From assembly GCF_000153325.1 (NCBI RefSeq), contig NZ_CH724143.1, positions 126,979 to 190,978 on the forward strand: a DNA stretch of 64,000 bases, given 5' to 3'. Source of the DNA: Photobacterium sp. SKA34. Its GTDB lineage: Bacteria > Pseudomonadota > Gammaproteobacteria > Enterobacterales > Vibrionaceae. The notes beneath the pieces were generated by a model. That model had not been told where the DNA came from. It searched no databases and was given only the letters and a program-made list of their open reading frames with translations. The position numbers were made by a program, and so were the translations under genes. Positions 48,215-56,476 of the stretch are shown piece by piece. The first letter of the stretch is position 1. Every line of letters starts with the position of its first letter.

Positions 48215-49153
48215 ATGCAACTGCACGAACTCGTTAATACATTTGGTCAAGACCTACAGCGCCGTTATGGCGAAAAAGTCCACAAGTTAACTTTGCACGG
48301 TGGTTTTAGCTGTCCTAATCGCGATGGAACGATTGGTCGGGGTGGTTGTACATTTTGTAATGTGGCCTCTTTTGCGGATGAAAATACCCAGTTTTTACCC
48401 ATTCAACAGCAATTAATAGAGCGTGCCGATGAAATTCATCGTGCAAAACGTTATTTAGCTTATTTTCAAGCTTACACAAGTACTTATGCTGAAGTTCAAA
48501 CGCTAAAGAAAATGTATGAAGAGGCATTAAAAACGGCTGATATTGTAGGGTTATGTGTGGGAACTCGACCTGATTGTGTTCCTGATGCGGTATTACAATT
48601 ACTGTCAGATTATGTACAGCAAGGCTATGAGATTTGGTTAGAATTAGGTTTACAAACAGCGAATGAAAAGACATTAAAGCGGATTAACCGAGGTCATGAT
48701 TTTGCATTTTATGCCACGATTACTCAACGTGCACGGGCATTAGGAATTAAAGTTTGCACCCATTTAATTGTTGGGCTGCCAGGTGACACCAAACAAGATA
48801 ACCTTGATACGATCAGTAAAGTGGTGTCGGTAGGTGTGGATGGGATAAAATTGCATCCACTACATATCGTTGAAGGCAGTAAAATGGGACAAGCATTTAA
48901 AGCAGAACGCTTAGATCCAATTAGCCTTGAAGAGTACACAAACATTGCAAGTGAAATGATCCGATTAACACCTGCTGATGTGATTTATCATCGCGTTTCA
49001 GCAGCTGCACGCAGGCCAACCTTGCTGGCGCCGATGTGGTGTGAAAATCGCTGGTTAGCGATGACTGAAATTGGACGTAACTTAGATACTTATGGTGGGC
49101 AAGGGAGTTTAATTAATGATGCTTTTGTATATCAACGACCACAATTAAAATAG
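48215..49153 (+). CDS. yhcC: Radical SAM protein, YhcC family (TIGR01212)
   Basis: A 312-residue radical SAM protein. The cluster cysteines lie in FSCPNRDGTIGRGGCTFC, with the family spacing (a long first gap then CxxC). The barrel follows with GLCVGTRPDC and LELGLQTAN. The reaction is unknown. In E. coli yhcC also lies between gltB and arcB, and the order is kept here. The start at 48215 has AGGTAA upstream. Confidence 0.9.
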   Translation: MQLHELVNTFGQDLQRRYGEKVHKLTLHGGFSCPNRDGTIGRGGCTFCNVASFADENTQFLPIQQQLIERADEIHRAKRYLAYFQAYTSTYAEVQTLKKMYEEALKTADIVGLCVGTRPDCVPDAVLQLLSDYVQQGYEIWLELGLQTANEKTLKRINRGHDFAFYATITQRARALGIKVCTHLIVGLPGDTKQDNLDTISKVVSVGVDGIKLHPLHIVEGSKMGQAFKAERLDPISLEEYTNIASEMIRLTPADVIYHRVSAAARRPTLLAPMWCENRWLAMTEIGRNLDTYGGQGSLINDAFVYQRPQLK

Positions 49154-49162
49154 AATATAAAA

Positions 49163-49191
49163 CAAAGCCTACGTAATGTGGGCTTTTTTAT
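49163..49191 (+). terminator. Terminator of yhcC
   Basis: AAAGCCTAC, 5-nt loop, GTGGGCTTTTTTA, just after the stop codon. Confidence 0.78.
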
Positions 49192-49302
49192 ATGTAAGGT
49201 TACAGTTTCAGCCTTTTATTTTGGCGCTATTAACATCAGCGCTTATGATTAACAGGCTTACTCGTCGCTTTGACGGCATCTTTCTTCTTTTGGTATTCAG
49301 TG

Positions 49303-51672
49303 ATGAAACAAGTCAAAATATTAGCTCAGTTTTATGTCGATCTTATGGTTAAACTGGGGATCGTTCGTTTTAGTTTACTCCTTGCGTTAGCCTTGGTTGC
49401 ATTAGCCGTTGTTGTTCAGGTTAGTGTGACGTTAGTGCTAAATGGCACCGTGAATGATATTGATATCGTACGTTCGGTGACATTTGGTTTATTAATAACG
49501 CCTTGGGCCGTTTACTTTCTATCTGTTGTGGTCGATCAGTTAGAAGACTCACGTCAACGCTTATCGAAGTTAGTCACTAAATTGGAAGAGATGCGCTCGC
49601 GAGACATGGAGTTAAACAAGCAACTTCAAGACAATGTTGCGCAGCTAAATCAAGAAATAGAAGAAAGAGAAAAAGCGGAAGAAGCACGAGAAGAAGCGAT
49701 GCATGATCTCGAAAATGAGGTCTATCAGCGTGAGAATGCTCAACTTGCTGTGGCAGAGCAAAGTGCGTTATTAAAGTCTTTCTTAGATGCTTCACCTGAT
49801 TTGATTTACTACCGCAATGAAAAAAATCAGTTCTCAGGGTGTAATCGAGCAATGTCAGAGTTGCTTGGTAAAACAGAAAAAGAGCTTGTTGGTTTAACAC
49901 CTTGGGATGTTTATCCCGAAGAAGTTGCGAAGAAAATCATTAAAACAGATGAAGAAGTGTTTAATGAAAATAGTGCAATGACGGATGAGCAGTGGTTAGT
50001 TTATCCAAATGGTAAACGTGCGTTATTTGAACTTCGTAAAGTGCCATTTTATAACCGCAATGGACGTCGCCTTGGTCTAATGGGCTTTGGGCGTGATATT
50101 ACTGAACGTAAAAAATATGAAGATGCGTTAGAAAAAGCCAGTAGCGATAAAACCTCATTTATTTCAACCATTAGCCATGAATTACGCACCCCACTCAATG
50201 GTATTGTGGGTTTAAGTCGTATGTTACTGGATACAGATCTTACTGATGAGCAACGTGGCTATTTACGTACCGTACATGTTAGTGCTATCACCTTAGGAAA
50301 TATCTTTAACGATATTATTGATTTAGATAAATCAGATCGTCGTCGTTTAGAGTTGATGCCAAAACCATTGGATTTCAATGAGTTCATTGATGAAATGGGA
50401 AATATTTCTCAGTTAATGGCTGAGCAGAAAGGGTTGCGTTTTGACCTAGAGTGCCTAACTGAACTGCCAAAAAATATTGAAGTCGACAGTACGCGATTGC
50501 GTCAAGTATTGTGGAATCTAATCGGTAATGCTACCAAGTTTACTAAACAAGGTGGCGTGATTTTATCGGTTAGCAGTGAAATTCATGAGCATGATGCTGA
50601 CATTATCTTTGAAGTAGAAGATAGTGGTGTTGGCATACCTAAGTCTGAAATCGATAATATTTTTGCAATGTATTATCAGGTGAAGCAAGGTGACGATAAT
50701 ATTCACGCTGTAGGTACAGGGATTGGTCTAGCCGTTTCTCGTCAGCTCGTTCAGCTTATGGGGGGAGACATAGCTGTTCATTCTGAAGTGGGTGAAGGTA
50801 GTACCTTTACGGTGAAAATTCGTGTTCCGTTAGTGGAAGACGTTATTGAAGAAGAAATCGTGACTGAAGTAAAACCAGAACTTACCGGTTTAAGTATCTT
50901 CATGGTGGAAGATATTGAGTTAAATATCACGGTCGCTAAATCCTTGCTTGAAAGTTTAGGTCATGAAGTGACGGTGGCAATGCGAGGTGATGAAGCCTTA
51001 GCCATGTTTAAACCAGAAGATTATGATTTGGTCCTGTTAGATATTCAATTACCAGATATGACTGGCTTTGATATTGCGCAGAAACTACGAGAAAGATACC
51101 AAGATTTGCCAGCATTAGTTGCGCTAACGGCAAATGTGATCAGTGATAAAACCGAATACCTTAATAAAGGTATGGATGAAGCACTGAGTAAGCCATTAAG
51201 TGTAAAAGCTATTACTAGTGTGATTGAAAATTTAGTATTAAGTTGTAGCTATGAAGAAGATGAAGTCACAACTCTGGTTGAAACAGAAACAAAGTCTTCT
51301 AAGCCGAGTGATACCATGGTTGATAAATTACTGGATTTGGAAATGCTAACATCATATGTCGAGATCGTTGGCACTAAACCTGTTTATGCAAGTATTGAAA
51401 TGTTTGAAAAAATGATGCCTGATTATATTGCTATTTTAGATTCAAATATGGTTGCAAGAGATCAAGATGGGATCAAGTTTGAAGCACATAAAATTAAAGG
51501 CGCAGCAGGATCTATCGGTTTAAAGCACATTCAGCAAGTCGCACAAAAAGCACAGTCTCCTGAACTTCCTGCTTGGTGGGAAAACATTAATGACTGGGTT
51601 GATGAAATTAAAAATGGTTACCAAAACGATATTGATGTACTGAAATTATGGTTAAAGCAGTACGAAAAATAA
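49303..51672 (+). CDS. arcB: Aerobic respiration control sensor kinase ArcB
   Basis: A 789-residue tripartite hybrid kinase. Two helices (about 21-46 and 57-77) flank a short periplasmic loop. A coiled coil (about 80-150), PAS domain (about 153-270), kinase with His292 (TISHELRTPLNG), receiver with Asp580 (LVLLDIQLPDMTG) and Hpt domain with His729 (EAHKIKGAAGS) follow. It senses quinone redox state and phosphorylates ArcA. The start at 49303 makes numbering match E. coli at His292. Cys180 (QFSGCNRAMSE) is kept, but residue 241, a redox-active Cys in E. coli, is Leu (KRALFELRKV). The convergent neighbour is arcA. Confidence 0.96.
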   Translation: MKQVKILAQFYVDLMVKLGIVRFSLLLALALVALAVVVQVSVTLVLNGTVNDIDIVRSVTFGLLITPWAVYFLSVVVDQLEDSRQRLSKLVTKLEEMRSRDMELNKQLQDNVAQLNQEIEEREKAEEAREEAMHDLENEVYQRENAQLAVAEQSALLKSFLDASPDLIYYRNEKNQFSGCNRAMSELLGKTEKELVGLTPWDVYPEEVAKKIIKTDEEVFNENSAMTDEQWLVYPNGKRALFELRKVPFYNRNGRRLGLMGFGRDITERKKYEDALEKASSDKTSFISTISHELRTPLNGIVGLSRMLLDTDLTDEQRGYLRTVHVSAITLGNIFNDIIDLDKSDRRRLELMPKPLDFNEFIDEMGNISQLMAEQKGLRFDLECLTELPKNIEVDSTRLRQVLWNLIGNATKFTKQGGVILSVSSEIHEHDADIIFEVEDSGVGIPKSEIDNIFAMYYQVKQGDDNIHAVGTGIGLAVSRQLVQLMGGDIAVHSEVGEGSTFTVKIRVPLVEDVIEEEIVTEVKPELTGLSIFMVEDIELNITVAKSLLESLGHEVTVAMRGDEALAMFKPEDYDLVLLDIQLPDMTGFDIAQKLRERYQDLPALVALTANVISDKTEYLNKGMDEALSKPLSVKAITSVIENLVLSCSYEEDEVTTLVETETKSSKPSDTMVDKLLDLEMLTSYVEIVGTKPVYASIEMFEKMMPDYIAILDSNMVARDQDGIKFEAHKIKGAAGSIGLKHIQQVAQKAQSPELPAWWENINDWVDEIKNGYQNDIDVLKLWLKQYEK

Positions 51673-51694
51673 GGTGATGGTAATGCATTAAATA

Positions 51695-51723
51695 TAAAAA
51701 AGGCTCCTTAGGAGCCTTTTTTA
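51695..51723. terminator. Two-way terminator between arcB and arcA
   Basis: AAAAAAGGCTCC, TTA loop, GGAGCCTTTTTT, serving both convergent genes. Confidence 0.9.
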
Positions 51724-51744
51724 TGATGGTCTGAACTTAACGAA

Positions 51745-52464
51745 TTACTCTTCGCCAAGATCGCCACAGAAACGGTAACCTTCACCGTGAATTGTTGCAA
51801 TGATCTCTGGTGTATCAGCAACTGATTCGAAGTGTTTACGGATACGACGAATAGTTACATCAACCGTACGGTCATGTGGCTTAAGCTCACGACCAGTCAT
51901 CTTCTTAAGAAGATCTGCACGAGTTTGGATCTTGCCTGGATTTTCACAGAAGTGAAGTAGTGCACGGAACTCAGAGCGTGGTAACTTGTATTGATCGCCA
52001 TTTGGACTTACTAAAGAGCGGCTGTTGATTTCAAGAGACCAGTCGTTGAACTCGTAACGCTCAACCAATTTTTTATCTTCAGTCGGAAGACCTTGGTTCA
52101 TAGCACGAGTCAGTAAGTTACGTGCGCGGATAGTTAATTCACGAGGGTTGAAAGGTTTCGTAATGTAATCATCAGCACCAATTTCAAGACCAAGAATCTT
52201 ATCTACTTCGTTGTCACGACCTGTTAAGAACATTAGCGCCATATCGCCTTGTTCACGAAGCTCACGAGCAAGTAGAAGACCATTTTTACCTGGTAGATTA
52301 ATATCCATGATCACAAGGTGAACAGGGTTCTCAGAAAGCATCTGGTGCATTTCTGCGCCATCGTTAGCTTCAAAAACTGTGTAACCTTCCGCTTCAAAAA
52401 TACTTTTTAGGGTGTTACGTGTTACGTGCTCGTCTTCTACAATAAGAATGTGAGGGGATTGCAT
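51745..52464 (-). CDS. arcA: Response regulator ArcA
   Basis: A 239-residue OmpR/PhoB-type regulator. The receiver has acidic pair ED (10-11), phospho-acceptor Asp54 ([12 protein letters not shown]) and the conserved Lys in [11 protein letters not shown]. The C-terminal winged helix includes [26 protein letters not shown] split over about 185-210. It represses or activates respiratory genes when phosphorylated by ArcB. Sensor and regulator lie next to each other here, unlike in E. coli where arcA sits near thrLABC; that link to thr is also kept in this window. Confidence 0.97.
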   Translation of the reverse strand: MQSPHILIVEDEHVTRNTLKSIFEAEGYTVFEANDGAEMHQMLSENPVHLVIMDINLPGKNGLLLARELREQGDMALMFLTGRDNEVDKILGLEIGADDYITKPFNPRELTIRARNLLTRAMNQGLPTEDKKLVERYEFNDWSLEINSRSLVSPNGDQYKLPRSEFRALLHFCENPGKIQTRADLLKKMTGRELKPHDRTVDVTIRRIRKHFESVADTPEIIATIHGEGYRFCGDLGEE

Positions 52465-52745
52465 TGGCAGTACCTAATATCAAAAAACAAATCTGCATGA
52501 ACAGAGTAAGTTAAATTCTATAAAAAAAATTCACATATAGGCAAAGTATTAACAAGAATACTTATTTGTTACGAAATCGCTGCCTATGTTGGTACACCAT
52601 CCTTTTCCCGATAATAAAAACTATCGAAATACCTCATATATTGAGGTGTTGGCTACACTCTCCCTAATTGATGCAGCGATTGTATTCACTTAACAGCTCT
52701 CTAACAATGTTGTACGTTTGTTTAGTATAGCTATTTATATATTTG
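52465..52745 (-). promoter_or_regulatory. arcA leader and promoter region
   Basis: This is AT-rich DNA of 281 bp between arcA and an FNR-type box. No gene is visible. The distance would allow a long leader or several promoters, as reported for E. coli arcA. Confidence 0.4.
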
Positions 52746-52759
52746 TTGATTTATATCAA
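52746..52759. promoter_or_regulatory. FNR-type box upstream of arcA
   Basis: TTGATTTATATCAA is a perfect match to TTGAT-N4-ATCAA. It is about 285 bp upstream of the arcA start. E. coli arcA is activated by FNR without oxygen (established), so the same control is likely. Confidence 0.65.
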
Positions 52760-53178
52760 ACAGAATGAGCAAAGATAGATTATTCACTCTTATTTTTAAC
52801 AATATCGAAAAAACTATAGTAAGTAGATTACTTCCAAGTTAAATGTTCATGAAAAACATACCGATTGTGTGTTTTTCGAGCTATAACTTACATTAACTAC
52901 AACATGTTATTTACGTTATGTTTTTAATTGTAACATTGGCGTCGTTATGTTGCATGTTTTATGTGTGATGAATTTAAACCTGATTTTTTATTAGATTGGC
53001 GCAAAAAAGCTGTTGATACGTCTTCTACATAGCTATTTTGTTTATAACGCAGCTTTGTTTCGAGCAGTGTTGTTTTCTGCGTTTAACCACAAAGAGGTAG
53101 GTAAGATTGTTAATTTTCTTTTTGATGTTAGACAAGGTGAGTATTGATGAAATTAACTGATACTAAGGAGAGTGAGTG
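52760..53178. other. Intergenic DNA before the RraA-family gene, no gene seen
   Basis: AT-rich, without a supported reading frame. It must hold the promoter of the gene at 53179; none was clear enough to place. Confidence 0.4.
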
Positions 53179-53676
53179 ATGAAAGATTTACTACCGGATT
53201 TATGCGATCACTATGAACAAGATATCTACTTTTTGCCTATCGGGTGCCATGATTATGGTGGGAGAAACATTTTTTACGGGCAGTGTGTCACGCTCCGATG
53301 CTTTGAAGACAATAGCTTAGTTCGTGATATACTGTCTCAAGATGGCACAGGTAAAGTGTTATTTATTGATGGTCATGGTAGTTGTCGACGCGCGTTACTT
53401 GGTGATCAATTAGCCTTGTTGGCGATTAAGAATAATTGGCAAGGGATCATTGTTAATGGTGCCGTTCGTGATATAGCAACATTATCGACATTGGATTTAG
53501 GCGTAAAAGCATTAGGAGGGTGTCCGATTAAGACTGTGAAGCGTCAAATGGGAGAGCTTAATGTGACATTAAATATCAGTGAAAAATTAGTTTATCCTGG
53601 TGATTATATTTATGCAGATTTAAATGGAATTATCTTGTCTAAGCAAGCGTTAGATTTATCTGTCTTAAATGGCTAA
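53179..53676 (+). CDS. RraA-family protein retaining the D-X20-R-D aldolase motif
   Basis: A 165-residue protein of the RraA / HMG aldolase fold (GKVLFIDGHGSCRRALLGD, then GIIVNGAVRDIATLSTLDLG). By length and match it would be annotated as RraA, the RNase E inhibitor. However, Asp76 and Arg97-Asp98 make the D-X20-R-D motif that class II HMG/CHA aldolases use to bind metal and substrate. E. coli RraA lacks both acids (Ala and Gln there, from memory). An aldolase or oxaloacetate decarboxylase activity is therefore possible. AAGGAG lies before the ATG; GTG 53176 is an alternative start. Vibrio species can carry two RraA proteins, and this may be the second type. Confidence 0.75.
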   Translation: MKDLLPDLCDHYEQDIYFLPIGCHDYGGRNIFYGQCVTLRCFEDNSLVRDILSQDGTGKVLFIDGHGSCRRALLGDQLALLAIKNNWQGIIVNGAVRDIATLSTLDLGVKALGGCPIKTVKRQMGELNVTLNISEKLVYPGDYIYADLNGIILSKQALDLSVLNG

Positions 53677-53690
53677 TATCTAACTTTTAC

Positions 53691-54158
53691 TTAGAAGTTA
53701 AACCCTAACCCAAACTCTATGACTTGTTCGAGTTCTTCATAATCAACAGTAGCTCTAAGGTTTAGTTGGTCTGATACATCATATTGACTACTGACCTCTA
53801 TCCCTAACTTTGTATTCTCGTTAGTAGATGCAGTATTTATTTCACTTTGTAGGCTGACTTTGGGCGTGAGATTATATTTAACACCTGATGCAATACCTCT
53901 AGACCCTCGCTGGATAACTGTACCTGATGTTAATTGGGTACTTAAATAAAGTTGAGTATTTTTTGTAATAGTATAAGCGTACCCGCTGTCAATTTGCCAA
54001 ACGTCAAATGCTTGTTGATGGCGTGGTTGTGACGATAAAAACCATCCTGAGGATTGTTCTTTATTGCCATTATAAGTGAGTTCGAAGTCATCGTATTCAG
54101 AGGCAAATACAGGCTGAATCCCGAATAATAAAATCATCCATAATAATAATCTCACCAT
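53691..54158 (-). CDS. Putative small outer-membrane beta-barrel protein
   Basis: I do not recognise this 155-residue protein. A signal peptide of about 19 residues (cleavage near PVFA|SEYDD) precedes a chain of alternating polar and hydrophobic segments such as TQLYLSTQLTSGTV, GVKYNLTPKVSLQSEI and KLGIEVSSQYDV. It ends in GLGFNF, with a terminal Phe as in barrels inserted by the BAM complex. Length would suit an eight-stranded barrel like OmpX or OmpW, though it matches neither by motif. It converges with the RraA-family gene only 14 bp away. Confidence 0.65.
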   Translation of the reverse strand: MVRLLLWMILLFGIQPVFASEYDDFELTYNGNKEQSSGWFLSSQPRHQQAFDVWQIDSGYAYTITKNTQLYLSTQLTSGTVIQRGSRGIASGVKYNLTPKVSLQSEINTASTNENTKLGIEVSSQYDVSDQLNLRATVDYEELEQVIEFGLGFNF

Positions 54159-54333
54159 ACCATTATCTCTAATTATAATTTTATATTATTAACCTTAGAG
54201 TATTCGTAGATAAAATGGCATTTCAGATTTGAGAAATAGACACCCTGTTTCACATTTGTATGAGCCAGTACGCTTATTTTATGTAAAAAGCGCTTTCATT
54301 ATTACAATTTTCTGGTGATTTTTGTACGGTTCA

Positions 54334-56052
54334 TTAATGCTGATGGAATCGATATTCAGATGGATAAGGGGTCACATCGGGATAATTTTCCTCAGTTATA
54401 TTCTGTTGTAGCTTTTGCCAATAGCTTGCTTCAAATAGATCACTATGTAGTTCGTCAAATAATGTGCGTACTTTGGGGTTTATTAATAAAAAAGTACGAA
54501 ACTCTTCGGGAAAGACATCATTGATTCCTACGCTATACCAAGGCTCTGCTGCCAGTTCATCTTCTGGGTATCTCGGTGGTGGAATTTTACGAAAATTCAT
54601 CTCTGTCATGTAGGTGATTTCGTCATAATCATAAAACACCACACGTTTATGTCGAGTCACGCCAAAGTTTTTAAATAGCATATCACCAGGAAAAATATTA
54701 GCTGCCGCTAACTGCTTTATAGCTTCGCCATATTCATTAATGGCATAGCGTAGTTCATCATCGTCTGCTTTTTCGATATAGAGATTAAACGGCACCATGC
54801 GTCGCTCCATATATAAATGCTCAATCATAACCGTATCATCAGTCAGCGTAACGATTGAGGGAGCGATAGACTGTAGTTCTTTGATTAACTCTTCACTAAA
54901 ACGCTCTCGAGGAAAACAGAAATTACGATACTCCTGCGTATCCGCCATACGACCAACACGATCATGCTCTTTTACTAACTGATACTTTTCTTTGACAGTG
55001 TTGTGGCTTATATCCTTTTGAGGGGCAAATTTATCTTTAATAATCTTAAAGACAAAATCATAAGATGGCAGAGTAAATACCGACATCACCATGCCTTTTA
55101 TTCCAGGGGCTATGACAAACTGATCGTCAGTAGTCGCTAAATGGGCTAAGAATTCACGGTAAAACTCTGTTTTTCCGTGTTTTTGGCAGCCAATCGCTGT
55201 GTAAAGTTCAGCAAGGGTTTTATTGGGAATTAACTGTGAAAGGAAACGCACTAATGCGGCAGGTGCTGGTGCATAAACCATAAAATATGAGCGCGCAAAG
55301 CCAAAAATAATACTGACATCATTTACATCACAAATACACGCATCCAGATAAATTTCATGACTGCTATTGTTTAAAATCGGAACGACAAAGGGACAGAAAT
55401 CGCCATTAGAGAATGTGAGTTTTCCGATCAAATAGGCGGCTTTATTACGATAAAAAGGCTCACGAATAAGCTCTAGCGTTGTATCTTGATCGAACTTATT
55501 ACCCAGATCCCGTTGCAAGTGTTTGAGTAGTAGCTGGGTATCTCTCGATTTATCTTGCCAAGTTAACGTAAATGGCGTGTCATCAAGCATTCTTTCAAAC
55601 ATCGCACTCAGCGTCGTTTTAACACGATAGTGGCGAGTTAGTGATGTTGGGTAGGGGGGAACACGATCTTCTTGTGAAGTATGAACAAACAATTTATCGC
55701 GATTAATATTTCGGTGTTTGAATATACGGCAATATACGGAATTGAAGAAGCTCTCAGCGATGTCGTAACGAGGGTAGTCTAGCAGTAAATCTTGGTAGGC
55801 CATTTTCACAGCCATTAAAAAATCATGATTGGCGTAACGTTCACCTAGCATAATTTGAATTTGGTTTGTGACTAATTCAACATGATGGTCATAAAAGTTG
55901 ATACGCTTCTTTAAAGCATTATGAACAAGCCCCCAATGTTGTTTTTCAAAACGTTCTTGAGCTTCAGCTGTTACATCGAGAAAGCGACCGTACATGGCAT
56001 CAAAGCCTTGTAAGATGGTATGGGCAATTAATGATTCCATGGCAGCGCTCAT
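54334..56052 (-). CDS. aceK: Isocitrate dehydrogenase kinase/phosphatase
   Basis: A 572-residue AceK. The N-terminal regulatory domain (about 1-310) is followed by the kinase-like domain with the ATP loop [21 protein letters not shown] and the catalytic region [20 protein letters not shown], whose Asp residues serve both activities. It controls flux between the TCA cycle and glyoxylate shunt. GGGAGGAG lies before the ATG at 56052; a frame 30 bp longer lacks support. In E. coli it ends the aceBAK operon; here aceB and aceA are not adjacent. Confidence 0.95.
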   Translation of the reverse strand: MSAAMESLIAHTILQGFDAMYGRFLDVTAEAQERFEKQHWGLVHNALKKRINFYDHHVELVTNQIQIMLGERYANHDFLMAVKMAYQDLLLDYPRYDIAESFFNSVYCRIFKHRNINRDKLFVHTSQEDRVPPYPTSLTRHYRVKTTLSAMFERMLDDTPFTLTWQDKSRDTQLLLKHLQRDLGNKFDQDTTLELIREPFYRNKAAYLIGKLTFSNGDFCPFVVPILNNSSHEIYLDACICDVNDVSIIFGFARSYFMVYAPAPAALVRFLSQLIPNKTLAELYTAIGCQKHGKTEFYREFLAHLATTDDQFVIAPGIKGMVMSVFTLPSYDFVFKIIKDKFAPQKDISHNTVKEKYQLVKEHDRVGRMADTQEYRNFCFPRERFSEELIKELQSIAPSIVTLTDDTVMIEHLYMERRMVPFNLYIEKADDDELRYAINEYGEAIKQLAAANIFPGDMLFKNFGVTRHKRVVFYDYDEITYMTEMNFRKIPPPRYPEDELAAEPWYSVGINDVFPEEFRTFLLINPKVRTLFDELHSDLFEASYWQKLQQNITEENYPDVTPYPSEYRFHQH

Positions 56053-56200
56053 TTGGTACTCCTCCCGATGCAATATATTCACGCCTAACTATGCAACGTA
56101 GTCCGCATGACTGCAAATAGAATAGCCACTTTTGTTAATAAAAGTGACTGATAATTGATTAATTTTGACGCCTATAGTGTTGTGCAATTGTAAAGATGTT

Positions 56201-56228
56201 ATTGACTCTAATGTATGATTGCTGTAAA
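56201..56228 (+). promoter_or_regulatory. Candidate thr operon promoter
   Basis: TTGACT (56201-56206) and TGTAAA (56223-56228) with a 16-bp spacer. The start would fall about 30 bp before thrL. The -10 is a weak match. Confidence 0.4.
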
Positions 56229-56262
56229 CGTAAGTTATTATCAAAAAAGAATTTGTAGACCA

Positions 56263-56340
56263 ATGAAGAATGTATTCAGCTCTCACGCCATTACACGCAT
56301 TATTATTACCATTAACATCTTCGGTGTTGGTGCGGGCTGA
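56263..56340 (+). CDS. thrL: thr operon leader peptide
   Basis: A 25-residue leader with the run ITRIIITINI, followed by GVGAG and TGA. It has six Ile and only two Thr codons, whereas E. coli ThrL has about eight Thr and four Ile (from memory). Ribosome stalling at these codons when charged tRNA is scarce should favour the antiterminator. Its last codons (GCGGGCT, 56332-56338) are complementary to the terminator strand AGCCCGC at 56362-56368. Confidence 0.88.
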   Translation: MKNVFSSHAITRIIITINIFGVGAG

Positions 56341-56360
56341 TATACGTAAAGATTAACAAT

Positions 56361-56398
56361 AAGCCCGCAACTCATAATGAGCTGCGGGTTTTTTTTTA
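56361..56398 (+). terminator. thr attenuator (intrinsic terminator)
   Basis: CCCGCA-A-CTCAT and ATGAG-C-TGCGGG form a long stem with one opposed A/C pair, followed by nine T. The 5' arm can instead pair with the end of thrL, giving the mutually exclusive forms of a classic attenuator. thrA starts about 80 bp later. Confidence 0.88.
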
Positions 56399-56476
56399 AC
56401 AATTTTAAATTCACATATTTGAGTATATCTAGATGCGATAACTAGATAAATCAGGATAGTCACTCGGGAGTAGGGA

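Noticed and set aside
49154-49302. ArcZ small RNA next to arcB as in E. coli
   Set aside because: The interval is only about 150 bp, holds the yhcC terminator and shows no ArcZ-like core.
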